A stretch of 37,039 bases of DNA from Methanobacteriota archaeon (lineage in GTDB: Archaea; Thermoplasmatota; Thermoplasmata; RBG-16-68-12), in contig VBMN01000076.1 of NCBI GenBank assembly GCA_005878385.1, positions 1 through 37,039 on the forward strand, given 5' to 3'. Numbering within the stretch: position 1 is the first letter of the stretch; each line of letters opens with the position of its first letter. This document shows positions 7,230 to 15,772 of the stretch, one piece after another. The notes below the pieces were generated by a model. The model had not been told where the DNA came from and ran no database searches. It saw nothing but the letters and a program-made list of their open reading frames with translations. Made by a program: the position numbers and the translations under genes.

Positions 7230-8081
7230 ATGCCGGGCATCTCGGACATTCACGTTCACCTCGAACCGTTGGACGCGTTCAAGCCCGCGATCCGAAAGGT
7301 TATGTTCGACCGAATTCCGGATATCGAGCGGATCAAGCCGCTCCTTTCCGACCCCCGTTCGCTCTTGGATCACCTCGACGCCGTCGGAGTCGAGCGCGCC
7401 TGCCTCATCAACTATGTGGCGCCCGAAGTCATGGGTTTCACGGAAGACGTGAACCGTTTCGTCGGGGAATTTGCCCGGCAAGATCGGAAACGCCTCATCC
7501 CGTTTGGGTCCGTTCATCCGAAGCGATCGAAGAATCCGAAGCGCGACGTGGAGCGCCTCGCATCGAAGTGGGAGATGGGCGGGATGAAGATCCACCCGCC
7601 TCACCAGCTCTTCCCCGCGAACGGCTACGTGGACGGGAGGCTGCCCGCCCTGAGGACGATCTATCGGACGGCCGAGCAGCTCGCGATGCCCGTCATGATC
7701 CACACGGGGACCTCCATCTTTCCCGGCGCACGGTCGAGGTTCGGAGACCCGATGGCCCTCGACGACGTTGCCCAGGACTTCCCCGATCTCACGATCCTCA
7801 TGGCGCACGGCGGTCGACCGCTGTGGTGCGACACGGCGTTCTATCTGCTGCGGCGCCACCCGAACGTGGTCTTAGACATCTCGAGCATCCCCCCGCGCCG
7901 CCTTCTCGAATGGTTTCCCCGCCTCGAAGAGGTCTCCGAGAAGGTCGTGTTCGGTTCGGACTGGCCTGGGCCGGGCATCCCGGGGATCCGCGAAGAAATC
8001 GAAGGCTTACGATCCCTTCCGCTGAAAGCGACGACGGTCGACCGGATCCTCCGGACGAATGCCGCAAAGCTCGTGAAATGA
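7230..8081 (+). CDS. Amidohydrolase family (amidohydrolase_2) metal-dependent hydrolase
   Basis: From the ATG at 7230 the protein is 283 residues and starts MPGISDIHVH, placing the HxH metal motif where this family has it. An upstream in-frame ATG at 7188 would add 14 non-conserved residues. Further TIM-barrel metal and active-site motifs are MIHTGTS, ILMAHGG and the terminal FGSDWPGPG with its catalytic Asp. Relatives (ACMSD, resorcylate decarboxylase, lactonases) decarboxylate or hydrolyse aromatic and cyclic acids; the substrate here cannot be read from the sequence. It follows the NRDE gene closely and is probably in the same operon. Confidence 0.83.
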   Translation: MPGISDIHVHLEPLDAFKPAIRKVMFDRIPDIERIKPLLSDPRSLLDHLDAVGVERACLINYVAPEVMGFTEDVNRFVGEFARQDRKRLIPFGSVHPKRSKNPKRDVERLASKWEMGGMKIHPPHQLFPANGYVDGRLPALRTIYRTAEQLAMPVMIHTGTSIFPGARSRFGDPMALDDVAQDFPDLTILMAHGGRPLWCDTAFYLLRRHPNVVLDISSIPPRRLLEWFPRLEEVSEKVVFGSDWPGPGIPGIREEIEGLRSLPLKATTVDRILRTNAAKLVK

Positions 8082-8153
8082 GCCGCAGGCCTCCCCGCTC
8101 CAGACCATGGCAAACCTTCATCCCCAAGGAAACCGGATAAGTAAACGACCACC

Positions 8154-8708
8154 ATGATGCCCGATCGAAGTCGTACGCGAGAAAGTGCCACAATCGCCGG
8201 CGGCTGCTTCTGGTGCTTGCAGCCCCTGTTCCAAGACCTCCGCGGCGTCGAAAAGGTCGAGGTCGGATATTCCGGCGGCCATCTCGCAAACCCCTCGTAC
8301 GAGGCCGTGTGCACGGACACGACGGGGCATGCGGAGGCGGTCCAGATCACATTCGACCCGCAGACCATCCCTTTCGTCGATATCCTGCGCATCTTCTTCT
8401 CGGTCCACGATCCGACGACCCTCAATCGTCAGGGTGCGGACGTCGGGACGCAATATCGGTCCGCGATCTTTTATCACACGCCGGAGCAGGAGAAGACCGC
8501 GAAGCAGGTCATCGCGGAAGTGAACGGGGCGGAAATCTGGCGCCACCCGATCGTCACGGAGGTCGCGCCGCTCGGCACGTTCTACCGGGCCGAGGAATAC
8601 CATCAGGATTACTTCCGAAAGAACCCGACGGCGGGCTATTGCCGAGCGGTCGTTGCGCCAAAGGTCGTCAAGTTCCGCAAGCAGTTCGCGGAACGACTGA
8701 AGAAATAG
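8154..8708 (+). CDS. msrA: Peptide methionine (S)-S-oxide reductase MsrA
   Basis: MsrA reduces methionine-S-sulfoxide in proteins. The GCFWC motif is at residues 17-21 with catalytic C18, followed by the expected VGYSGG, YEAVCTDTTGHAEAV, FFSVHDPTT and YRSAIF blocks. A resolving Cys near the C-terminus (about C163, in GYCRAVV) is present. The 184-residue length is normal for a stand-alone MsrA. The start is one of two adjacent ATGs (8154 or 8157). It precedes a zinc-ribbon mini-protein and a thioredoxin-domain protein on the same strand, consistent with a protein-repair or oxidative-stress context. Confidence 0.94.
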   Translation: MMPDRSRTRESATIAGGCFWCLQPLFQDLRGVEKVEVGYSGGHLANPSYEAVCTDTTGHAEAVQITFDPQTIPFVDILRIFFSVHDPTTLNRQGADVGTQYRSAIFYHTPEQEKTAKQVIAEVNGAEIWRHPIVTEVAPLGTFYRAEEYHQDYFRKNPTAGYCRAVVAPKVVKFRKQFAERLKK

Positions 8709-8768
8709 GCCCTTGGCATCGGCAACCCCAGCGAACCTTTTTCGTTCCGGATCGTCCCTCAGGATCCG

Positions 8769-8951
8769 ATGAAATCCGGGCAACCGTGTCCGAAGTGCGG
8801 AGGCACAGCAATCGAGCGCTTCGAGAGCGTTCGCGCCGGCGGGGGTCCCTTGGCGGTCGGACACATCTCGGCGGGTGCGTTCACCTGGTTCTCCCAGTTC
8901 GAGGCGTTCGTTTGCGGGACCTGTGGCTACACCGAATTCTATCGGAAATGA
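8769..8951 (+). CDS. Small zinc-ribbon protein
   Basis: The 60-residue protein has two CxxC knuckles, CPKCGG near the start and CGTCGY near the end, which predicts a single zinc ribbon. The middle (GHISAGAFTWFSQFEAFV) is probably the beta hairpin. A CCTTTTTCG element at 8736-8744 lies about 29 nt before the ATG, so it may have a separate leaderless promoter. Its TGA is directly followed by the ATG of the next gene, implying translational coupling. The function is unknown; nucleic-acid or protein binding are both possible. Confidence 0.75.
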   Translation: MKSGQPCPKCGGTAIERFESVRAGGGPLAVGHISAGAFTWFSQFEAFVCGTCGYTEFYRK

Positions 8952-11111
8952 ATGAACGCCCCAAAAGGCCATAGCCCGCGGGGTGCATCGGTCGACCGAA
9001 TGACCGAGCGACCCTCGAACCGCCTCGCGAAGGAAACGTCGACGTACCTGAAAGGGGCGTCCCACCAGCCAGTCGACTGGTATCCGTGGGGCGAAGAGGC
9101 ATTCCGGCGCGCCAAGGAACTCGACCGGCCGATCCTCCTAGACGTCGGGGCGACGTGGTGCCACTGGTGTCACGTGATCGATCGCGAGTCCTACGAGGAC
9201 CCAGAGCTGGCGAAGGTCATCAACGAACATTTCGTCGCGATCAAGGTCGACCGAGACGAGCGGCCCGACATCGATGCCCGATACCAGCAGGCCGTCGGTG
9301 CGATCGCGGGTCAAGGAGGATGGCCTCTCACGGGGTTCCTCACCTCGGACGGGAAGGCCTTCTACGGCGGGACCTACTTCCCGCCGAAAGACACCCACGG
9401 TCGGCCGGGATTCCGTCGCGTGCTCCTGGCGATGGCCGAATACTACCGGACGAACCGCGCGGACACGCTGCGGGAGGCGGATGCCCTCCACCAAGCCCTC
9501 GCGGAAGGCCGGAAACCCCTCGTCGAAGAAGGCGTCGCGAACGAGACGATGTTGAAGGAAAGCGCGGACTCGCTCCGAGGCCAGTTTGATCCCGTGAACG
9601 GAGGCATCTCGGGACAGCAGAAGTTCCCTCATCCCGGGACGATGGAGTGGGTCATGGCCCGTTACCGCCGCACGCGGGAGGAGGGCCTGCGGACGATCGT
9701 CACACGCACCCTGACCTCCATGTCCCGAGGGGGCGTCTACGATCAAGTCGGAGGCGGGTTCCATCGGTACTCGACGGACCCGCGGTGGATCGTCCCGCAC
9801 TTCGAGAAGATGCTCTACGACAACGCGGGACTCCTCGCAAACTACGTTCATGCGTGGCAGCTCACGAAGGACCCGGCCTATCGAGACACGGCGGAAGGAA
9901 TCCTGGCCTGGGCCGAAGAAGTCCTTTCCGACCGCGCCCGCGGCGGCTATTACGCGAGCCAAGACGCGGACGTCGGCCTCGACGACGATGGCGACTACTT
10001 CACCTGGACCCTCGAGGAACTGAAGGCGGCGGTGAACCCAGAAGAAGCGCGTGTCCTCGCCCTGTTCTATGAAGTCGGGGAGCGAGGGGAGATGCACCAC
10101 AACCCGCGGAAAAACGTCCTGTTCATCGATCAGGAACCGGAAGCGATCGCGAAGGCCCTCGGGATTCCGGTCGACCGGGTCCGCGATCTCATCGCGAGCG
10201 GCCGCAAGAAGTTGAAGTCCGTCCGTGACCGCCGACCGATGCCCGCGGTGGACCGGACAATCTTCGCGTCATGGAACGGCATGATGATCAGCGCGGTCCT
10301 CGAGGCCGCCATGGCGTTCGGGCGCGACGACCTGCGCGAGTTCGCGCTGAAGTCCCTCGATCGGATCCTGAAGGAGATGTGGTCCAAGGAACGCGGCATG
10401 TGGCATGCCTTCGCGGACGGAAAGCGCAAGGTCCGCGGCCTCCTCGAAGACCACGTGTACATGGTCGATGCCCTGCTCGCCGCCTTCACGGCCACGGGAG
10501 ACTCAGGATATCTCCGAACGGCCGACGAGGCGATGACCTTCACGTTGAAGCACTTCTGGGATCGGGCCGGTGGCTTCGTCGATCTCGCCTCGGACCTCCA
10601 CGAGGGCGACGGACTTACGCTCCGGGAGATTCGACGCCGTCCCTTCGAGGATTCCCCGTATGCGGGGGCGAATCCGGTGGCCGCTCTGGACCTGCAGCGG
10701 CTCCATGCGCTCACCGGGAACGACGAGTATCGCTTGCGCCACGATGAACTCCTGATCTCCTTCGCGGGAGAAGCGAGTCGTTACGGCCCCGTCTTCGCGG
10801 GCACGTATCACCTCGCCGCCGAGTTATGGATCCACCCGCCTGCGGAAGTCGTGATCCTCGGACCTCGGACGGCACCCGAGGTCAGGTCCCTCCAGCTTGC
10901 TGCCGCGGAGAGCTTCGCCCCGGGGAAGACCGTACTGATTGTCGATACGGAGGACGCTTACCTGCCGGCACTCATCGAGCCGATGCGGAAGACCAAGGAG
11001 GCGAAAGCGGGACCCGTGGCGTTCGTCTGCCAGGGCAACGTATGTAGCCCGCCGACGTCGGCGCCGGAACGGTTGCGGGAACTCCTCGCGGGAAAAGGAG
11101 TCTCACCCTAG
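8952..11111 (+). CDS. YyaL/SSP411-type thioredoxin-domain protein (DUF255)
   Basis: The 719-residue protein has the two-part architecture of the DUF255 family. An N-terminal thioredoxin-like domain carries WCHWCH (C70, C73) within ILLDVGATWCHWCHVIDRES, preceded by RLAKETSTYL and VDWYPWGEEAF. A long alpha/alpha-barrel region follows, with FEKMLYDNAGL, GGYYASQDAD and FASWNGMM. An alternative start at 9000 (MTERPSNRLA) is closer to the conserved start. The biochemical function is unsettled; a redox or sugar-related role has been suggested for relatives. Its stop overlaps the stop of the convergent thioesterase gene (shared CTAG at 11108-11111). Confidence 0.9.
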   Translation: MNAPKGHSPRGASVDRMTERPSNRLAKETSTYLKGASHQPVDWYPWGEEAFRRAKELDRPILLDVGATWCHWCHVIDRESYEDPELAKVINEHFVAIKVDRDERPDIDARYQQAVGAIAGQGGWPLTGFLTSDGKAFYGGTYFPPKDTHGRPGFRRVLLAMAEYYRTNRADTLREADALHQALAEGRKPLVEEGVANETMLKESADSLRGQFDPVNGGISGQQKFPHPGTMEWVMARYRRTREEGLRTIVTRTLTSMSRGGVYDQVGGGFHRYSTDPRWIVPHFEKMLYDNAGLLANYVHAWQLTKDPAYRDTAEGILAWAEEVLSDRARGGYYASQDADVGLDDDGDYFTWTLEELKAAVNPEEARVLALFYEVGERGEMHHNPRKNVLFIDQEPEAIAKALGIPVDRVRDLIASGRKKLKSVRDRRPMPAVDRTIFASWNGMMISAVLEAAMAFGRDDLREFALKSLDRILKEMWSKERGMWHAFADGKRKVRGLLEDHVYMVDALLAAFTATGDSGYLRTADEAMTFTLKHFWDRAGGFVDLASDLHEGDGLTLREIRRRPFEDSPYAGANPVAALDLQRLHALTGNDEYRLRHDELLISFAGEASRYGPVFAGTYHLAAELWIHPPAEVVILGPRTAPEVRSLQLAAAESFAPGKTVLIVDTEDAYLPALIEPMRKTKEAKAGPVAFVCQGNVCSPPTSAPERLRELLAGKGVSP

Positions 11112-11512
11112 TCTTCGAGGGCATCCTCCAAGAGCCTCCGAAACTCGGGCGGAATCGGTTTCGATTTCTTCTTGTCGTAGTCGTACGAAACCTGCACGCT
11201 TGTCGCTCGGGCGAGGACGCGACCGCTCCGTTTCTCCGAGACCTCATAGGTCAACGTGAATGACGACGTCCCAATTTTCGATGGCCAGGCGGTGACCTGG
11301 ATCTCGTCGCCCCAGACCGCCTGGGATTCGAAATCGATGTCCACATGGGCCAAGATGAAATCGATGTCCTCCAGCGTCTTCTTGTGCGCCTGCTTCATGT
11401 AGAACTGCGTGCGCGCGAGCTCGGTGTACGAGAGGTACACGGCGTTGTTCACGTGACCCATGCCGTCGATGTCTCGAAACCGCATCTGAATGTCGGTCGT
11501 GAAACGCGTCAT
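11108..11512 (-). CDS. Hotdog-fold acyl-CoA thioesterase (4HBT family)
   Basis: From the ATG at 11512 the protein is 134 residues and begins MTRFTTDIQMRFRDIDGMGH. The RFRDIDGMGHVNNAVY stretch is the signature of the YbgC/4-hydroxybenzoyl-CoA thioesterase group, with D16 as the probable catalytic acid. An upstream in-frame extension to 11680 overlaps the carbonic anhydrase-like gene and is not conserved. It would hydrolyse short acyl- or aroyl-CoA esters. It is the last gene of a minus-strand run after the aldehyde dehydrogenase and gamma-carbonic anhydrase-like genes, with a 41-nt gap to the latter. Confidence 0.87.
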   Translation of the reverse strand: MTRFTTDIQMRFRDIDGMGHVNNAVYLSYTELARTQFYMKQAHKKTLEDIDFILAHVDIDFESQAVWGDEIQVTAWPSKIGTSSFTLTYEVSEKRSGRVLARATSVQVSYDYDKKKSKPIPPEFRRLLEDALED

Positions 11513-11553
11513 CGCGGCGCGGATGACTCGATCCTCGATAAACGTTCGGAGGC

Positions 11554-12099
11554 TCACTTCTCGCGGATGAGTCGAGTGAATTCTTCGGAGAGCTCGAACA
11601 CGGTCTGTTTCGATGGCGTGCCGTGAATCGGCGGTCGCGAAGGGAGACTTCGCTCCGCGAGCTCCCGGTAGATCGACCACGATAGGTCCATTCTGCGGCG
11701 GAGGGTCTCATCGACGGACCGGATCACCTTTGCCGGGACTCCTGCGACCACGCTTCCCGGAGGCACTTGCGCGGATTCGAGGACGACCGCACCGCTCGCG
11801 ACGAGAGAGCCTGACCCAACCACCGCGCCGCTGTTGATCGTCGCGTTCATCCCCACCAGACACCCGTCGCCGATCGCGCAACCATGGACGACCGCGGCGT
11901 GACCGATGGTGACACGTTCGCCAATCGTCGCTGGCATACCGCGATCCACGTGCACAACGACGTTGTCTTGGACGTTCGAATCCCGCCCGACGACGATTGA
12001 ATCGAAATCTCCTCGAAGCACGGCCCCGTGCCAGACGCTGGCGCCCTCCTCGACGGTCACGTCTCCGACCAGCACCGCGCTCGGCGCAACGAAGATCAT
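11554..12099 (-). CDS. Gamma-carbonic anhydrase-like left-handed beta-helix protein
   Basis: The 181-residue protein is made of hexapeptide repeats (for example VGDVTVEEGASVWHGAVLRG) typical of a left-handed beta helix. The three zinc His of the gamma class are at H50 (NVVVHVD), H67 and H72 (IGHAAVVHGC), and R29/Q44-type positions (LRGD, NVQD) are present. It lacks the acidic loop of the methanogen Cam enzyme, so it belongs to the CamH/YrdA-like group, for which activity is often unproven. It lies 4 nt after the aldehyde dehydrogenase gene and is co-transcribed with it. Confidence 0.88.
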   Translation of the reverse strand: MIFVAPSAVLVGDVTVEEGASVWHGAVLRGDFDSIVVGRDSNVQDNVVVHVDRGMPATIGERVTIGHAAVVHGCAIGDGCLVGMNATINSGAVVGSGSLVASGAVVLESAQVPPGSVVAGVPAKVIRSVDETLRRRMDLSWSIYRELAERSLPSRPPIHGTPSKQTVFELSEEFTRLIREK

Positions 12100-12103
12100 C
12101 CTC

Positions 12104-13555
12104 TCACTCGAGGTTTACGAGGACGTTCTTCACGTGCGTGTAGAACAGAACCGCGTCGACTCCCTGTTCCAGGCCCAGCCCGGACTGCTTCCACCCGAGG
12201 AACGGAGTCTGCGGGAATGTGACGGGATACTCGTTGATCGAAACCATACCGGCCTGCAGGCGCTTCGCAATCGCGTGCGCCTTCTGGACGTCTTGCGTCC
12301 ACACGCCGGCGGACAGTCCATAGGTCGTGTCATTCGCCCTCGCGATCGCCTCGTCGAGGTCCTTGAACCGGAAGGCGGCTAGGACGGGTCCGAACACTTC
12401 CTCGCGGGCCACGCGGGCGTCGAGCGGCGGGTCTTCGAAGATGGTGGGCCGAAGGAAGTTCCCGTCCCTCAGGTCGGCGGCCTCCGGGCGACGACCGCCC
12501 GCGAGGACCTTCGCTCCACGTGAAACGCCTTCGTCGATCGCCTTCGCCACATTCGCGGCATGGTCCCGCGACACGAGGGGACCCATCTGCACGTCCTCCT
12601 TCAATCCCGGGCCGAGTCGAAGTTTCTCGGTCTGGTCCTTCAGTTTCGCAAGAAACGAGGCCGCGATGTCGTCATGCAACAGCAGTTTGGACCCAGCCCA
12701 ACACATTTGCCCCGCGTTCTGGAATGCGCCCCAGAGTGCGCCTTTCACCGCGCGGTCCATCTTCGCGTCCGGCAGCACGACCTGAGGATTCTTCCCGCCG
12801 AGCTCCAAGGTGGTCGGGACCAGGCGGTCGGACACGATCCGGAGGAGCTGCTTGCCGGTCTCCGTCGAACCGGTGAAGGTCACGGAATCGACATCGGGAT
12901 GGTTCGCCAAGGCCTCGCCGACGGATCGACCGGGGCCCGTGATCACGTTCATGACGCCCGCAGGAAAGCCCGCCGCCGTGGCGAGCTCGCCGAGCCGGAG
13001 GGCGGTAAGCGGCGTGAGAGTCGCGGGCTTGAGGACCACAGTGTTGCCTGCGGCGAGGGCGGGGGCGATCCCGCGCGAGGCGAGCAAGAGCGGATAGTTC
13101 CACGGGGCGATATGGGCCGTGACCCCGAGCGGCTCCCGGAGGGTGTAGTCCAGCCGCGCGCCGGGTACAGGGATGGTCTCCCCCTGAATTTTATCTGCCA
13201 GACCTGCATAATATTCGAACAGCTTGTACACATACGAGACGTCGCCCTTCGCCTCGCGGAGGGGCTTGCCGACGTTCAAAGATTCGAGACGTGACAATTC
13301 CTCGAAGCGGTCCCGCACCTGCTGCCCGAGGAGCCAGAGGAGCCGACCGCGCTTGCTCGGATCGAGCTCTCTCCAGTCCGGAGATTCGAACGCCCTCCGT
13401 GCGGCTTCGACCGCGACGTCCACGTCCTCCTTCGTGCCCGATGCGACTCGCGCAATCGGTTGGTTTGTTGCGGGGTCAAGGACCTCCGCAAGCGCTCCCG
13501 AGGCGGCGGAGACTGTTTTCCCGGCGATGAAGTGGCCATGGTCTTGGATGTCCAT
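12104..13555 (-). CDS. NAD(P)-dependent aldehyde dehydrogenase
   Basis: The 483-residue protein is a full-length ALDH-superfamily enzyme. The oxyanion Asn is in APWNYPL (N153), the cofactor Lys in VVLKPA (K176), the general base E251 in LELGGKNPQ, and the nucleophile C285 in NAGQMCWAG. The C-terminal PFLGWKQSGLG motif is intact. Betaine-aldehyde- or aminobutyraldehyde-type substrates are plausible, but specificity cannot be fixed. It leads the operon with the gamma-carbonic anhydrase-like and thioesterase genes and shares a divergent promoter region with a methyltransferase gene. Confidence 0.93.
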   Translation of the reverse strand: MDIQDHGHFIAGKTVSAASGALAEVLDPATNQPIARVASGTKEDVDVAVEAARRAFESPDWRELDPSKRGRLLWLLGQQVRDRFEELSRLESLNVGKPLREAKGDVSYVYKLFEYYAGLADKIQGETIPVPGARLDYTLREPLGVTAHIAPWNYPLLLASRGIAPALAAGNTVVLKPATLTPLTALRLGELATAAGFPAGVMNVITGPGRSVGEALANHPDVDSVTFTGSTETGKQLLRIVSDRLVPTTLELGGKNPQVVLPDAKMDRAVKGALWGAFQNAGQMCWAGSKLLLHDDIAASFLAKLKDQTEKLRLGPGLKEDVQMGPLVSRDHAANVAKAIDEGVSRGAKVLAGGRRPEAADLRDGNFLRPTIFEDPPLDARVAREEVFGPVLAAFRFKDLDEAIARANDTTYGLSAGVWTQDVQKAHAIAKRLQAGMVSINEYPVTFPQTPFLGWKQSGLGLEQGVDAVLFYTHVKNVLVNLE

Positions 13556-13586
13556 CGCGAATCCAATCCCACCATCGGGGCCTGGA

Positions 13587-13594
13587 CTATAAGT
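13587..13594 (-). promoter_or_regulatory. TATA box for the aldehyde dehydrogenase operon
   Basis: On the minus strand the sequence reads ACTTATAG about 35 nt before the ATG at 13555, giving a predicted leader of about 10 nt. Confidence 0.6.
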
Positions 13595-13664
13595 GTGTGG
13601 ATTTTCTCCGCGTTCACCGGAGCCCTCTTATTCTCTGCGGGTCGTTGTCGACCACGGAGATCCG

Positions 13665-14387
13665 GTGCCGGACGTCGCGCGGGTGAGCCGCAGTCTGCCG
13701 TGGCGGGAGGCCGCGAAGGACGTGGATTCACTCCGGCCGATGCTCCTCGACCAGTTCCGCCACGAGGACTTCCGCGGACTGTGCGTACTGGACCTCGGGA
13801 CGGGCGAGGGGCGTCTCGCATTCGTTGCCGCATCGGTCGGGGCCCGAGTGATCGGTGTCGATTTAGATCGTATGAAACTCATGCACGCTCGCGCCTACGC
13901 GGGCATCCGAGACATCCGCACTACGGAATTTGTATTGGGCGACGTGGAGAAGACGCCATACCATGAATTCTCGCGAGATCCGATTGACGCGGTGATCAGC
14001 AACCTGTGCATGTCCTCGGAAATCGTGTGGCACTCGTCGCGGGCCCTCAGGCCCGGTGGCACGTTCATCTTCTGCGCGCACCATGGAGACCATTGGAAGG
14101 AGACGAGACGCGGTTCCCGATGGGCCTTCTATGAGGACTCGATGCGCGATCTCTTGGAAGAAAATCGATTCGCCATCGAGTTCATAGGCATCGACACGAC
14201 CGTGGCCGAGTTCGAACACCTACGCGAGGTCGAGCTTTTCCTTCGCGACGCGACCGTCCGGAGATGGGTCGAGGATGGTCGGTGGCAAGAGCTTGCCGAC
14301 GCGTTCGCCCGCGGAGAGACGCACCTCACCCTGTCGTATCTGATCGTGAAGGCCCGGCGCACTACGGTCCCCTACACGGTGGAATAG
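13665..14387 (+). CDS. Class I SAM-dependent methyltransferase
   Basis: A GTG at 13665 preceded by GGAGAT (13656-13661) is the favoured start, giving 240 residues. The frame also extends to a GTG at 13593, but that overlaps the divergent promoter. Motif I is VLDLGTGEGRLAF, followed by VIGVDLD (motif post-I) and VLGDVEKTPY, then RALRPGGTFIFCAHHG, so a Rossmann-fold methyltransferase is clear. The acceptor substrate is unknown. The gene is divergent from the aldehyde dehydrogenase and is followed by endonuclease IV. Confidence 0.82.
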   Translation: MPDVARVSRSLPWREAAKDVDSLRPMLLDQFRHEDFRGLCVLDLGTGEGRLAFVAASVGARVIGVDLDRMKLMHARAYAGIRDIRTTEFVLGDVEKTPYHEFSRDPIDAVISNLCMSSEIVWHSSRALRPGGTFIFCAHHGDHWKETRRGSRWAFYEDSMRDLLEENRFAIEFIGIDTTVAEFEHLREVELFLRDATVRRWVEDGRWQELADAFARGETHLTLSYLIVKARRTTVPYTVE

Positions 14388-14448
14388 TTCCCGGGTTCCC
14401 GCTCGGCAAAGCTCATCCGCATGCGGGGGCTTCCGAGGAGGGGGACGC

Positions 14449-15354
14449 ATGCAGCTCGGGGCCCATGTCTCGATCTCGGAGAGCATCGCACTCGCGCCGT
14501 CCCGCGGTCGGAGCGTTGGCTGCGAGACGATCCAGATTTTCTCCCGGAGCCCGCGGATGCTCCGAAAGACGAAACCCATCCCGCCCGAGGAGGCTCAGGC
14601 GTTCCAGGAGAACCTGAAAAAGCACGGACTGAGCCGCGCGGTCATCCATGCGAACTACCTGATCAACCTCGCCTCTCCAAAGAAGAACGGATTGCGCTAC
14701 AGTCGCGTCGCGTTCGTCGAGGAATTGGATCGGGCTCAAGTGCTTGGCATCCGGGACGTCATCTTCCATCCGGGGGCCCACCTCGGGAAGGGGGAGGCCT
14801 ATGCTCTCAAGACGATCGCCACGAGTCTGGACTGGTCCTTCGATCACGCGACGGCGCCGGACGTCTTCGCTGTCCTCGAAATTACCGCGGGCCAAGGCAG
14901 CGTCGTCGGCTACACGTTCGCTCAGCTCGCGGAGATCATGGAGGGATGCTCTCATCCGGAGCGGCTCGCTGTCTGCATTGACACCTGCCATACGTTTGCC
15001 GCCGGCTACGACTTCCGAACGCGGGAGGGGTACGAGGGTCTCCTGCGGAACGTGGAGGAGACCGTGGGATTGTCGCGCGTCCGCGCGTTTCACCTGAACG
15101 ACTCGAAGGGCGACCTCGGCTCGCGGGCCGACCGCCACGAGGACATTGGAAAAGGGAAACTGGGCCAGGAGCCGTTTCGGTTCCTCGTGAATGACGAACG
15201 CTTCCGGGAGATCCCTGCGGTCCTCGAGTTTCCCGGAACCGACGGAGGCTACCGGAAGGAATTGAAGCTCTTGCGGTCTTTCGTCACCGGGGAGAATCCT
15301 CCGACGTCCCCGCAACGGGCACGCGGCAGACGAGTTGCTCGCGGAACCGCGTAA
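14449..15354 (+). CDS. nfo: Endonuclease IV (AP endonuclease)
   Basis: The 301-residue protein belongs to the AP endonuclease 2 family, which cuts abasic sites in base-excision repair using a trinuclear zinc centre. Expected motifs are present: MQLGAHVS at the start, VIHANYLINLAS, VIFHPGAHLGKG, AVCIDTCHTFAAGYD, and FHLNDSKGDLGSRADRHEDI, which together supply the metal-binding His, Glu and Asp. The family core ends near residue 280 (LLRSFVTG). The remaining Arg/Pro-rich tail overlaps the 3' end of the convergent DCC gene by 71 bp. Confidence 0.94.
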   Translation: MQLGAHVSISESIALAPSRGRSVGCETIQIFSRSPRMLRKTKPIPPEEAQAFQENLKKHGLSRAVIHANYLINLASPKKNGLRYSRVAFVEELDRAQVLGIRDVIFHPGAHLGKGEAYALKTIATSLDWSFDHATAPDVFAVLEITAGQGSVVGYTFAQLAEIMEGCSHPERLAVCIDTCHTFAAGYDFRTREGYEGLLRNVEETVGLSRVRAFHLNDSKGDLGSRADRHEDIGKGKLGQEPFRFLVNDERFREIPAVLEFPGTDGGYRKELKLLRSFVTGENPPTSPQRARGRRVARGTA

Positions 15355-15673
15355 GGAATCCGTAAGCCGCGTAGACCTGAGCCATGAGACCTCGAGAGCT
15401 TCGGAGAATTCGGCCGAACCCGGCGCCCATCGGCAATGCTTCAATCAAAATCGGGACGGCGTCGCCTCCCGTCGTAAGTTGCCCGCCCGGCGTAACGATA
15501 TGAAAGGCGTCGAAAATCCGGTCATCCGGAATGGCACGCAGCAGGTCCCGCGAGGATTGAATCGTCCGGAGTCGGATTCGATGCTTAAAATCCGCGGCGG
15601 CGATCCATCGGCTCAACGCGCTGCAAATGCCGCAGTCGCGGTCGAACAGTAGGATGTACTCGCTCGTCACCAT
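15284..15673 (-). CDS. DCC-family thiol-disulfide oxidoreductase-like protein (DUF393)
   Basis: From the ATG at 15673 the product is 129 residues. The family hallmark is at the start: ILLFDRDCGICSALSRW, with C14 and C17 forming a CxxC in a thioredoxin-like setting. The IVTPGGQLTTGGDAVPILIEAL stretch and the C-terminal basic segment also match the family. The partner and reaction are unknown. The last 71 bp lie antisense to the end of nfo. An in-frame non-ATG extension reaches 15691. Confidence 0.8.
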   Translation of the reverse strand: MVTSEYILLFDRDCGICSALSRWIAAADFKHRIRLRTIQSSRDLLRAIPDDRIFDAFHIVTPGGQLTTGGDAVPILIEALPMGAGFGRILRSSRGLMAQVYAAYGFLTRFREQLVCRVPVAGTSEDSPR

Positions 15674-15772
15674 GGTTCGGGAGGTGCACATCCACCGGCC
15701 GACTTAAGGACCTCGTAGGTATCGAACGAATGCTTATCGCACGCCGATCGTTCCCAGCCGCGAGGCTCCCGT

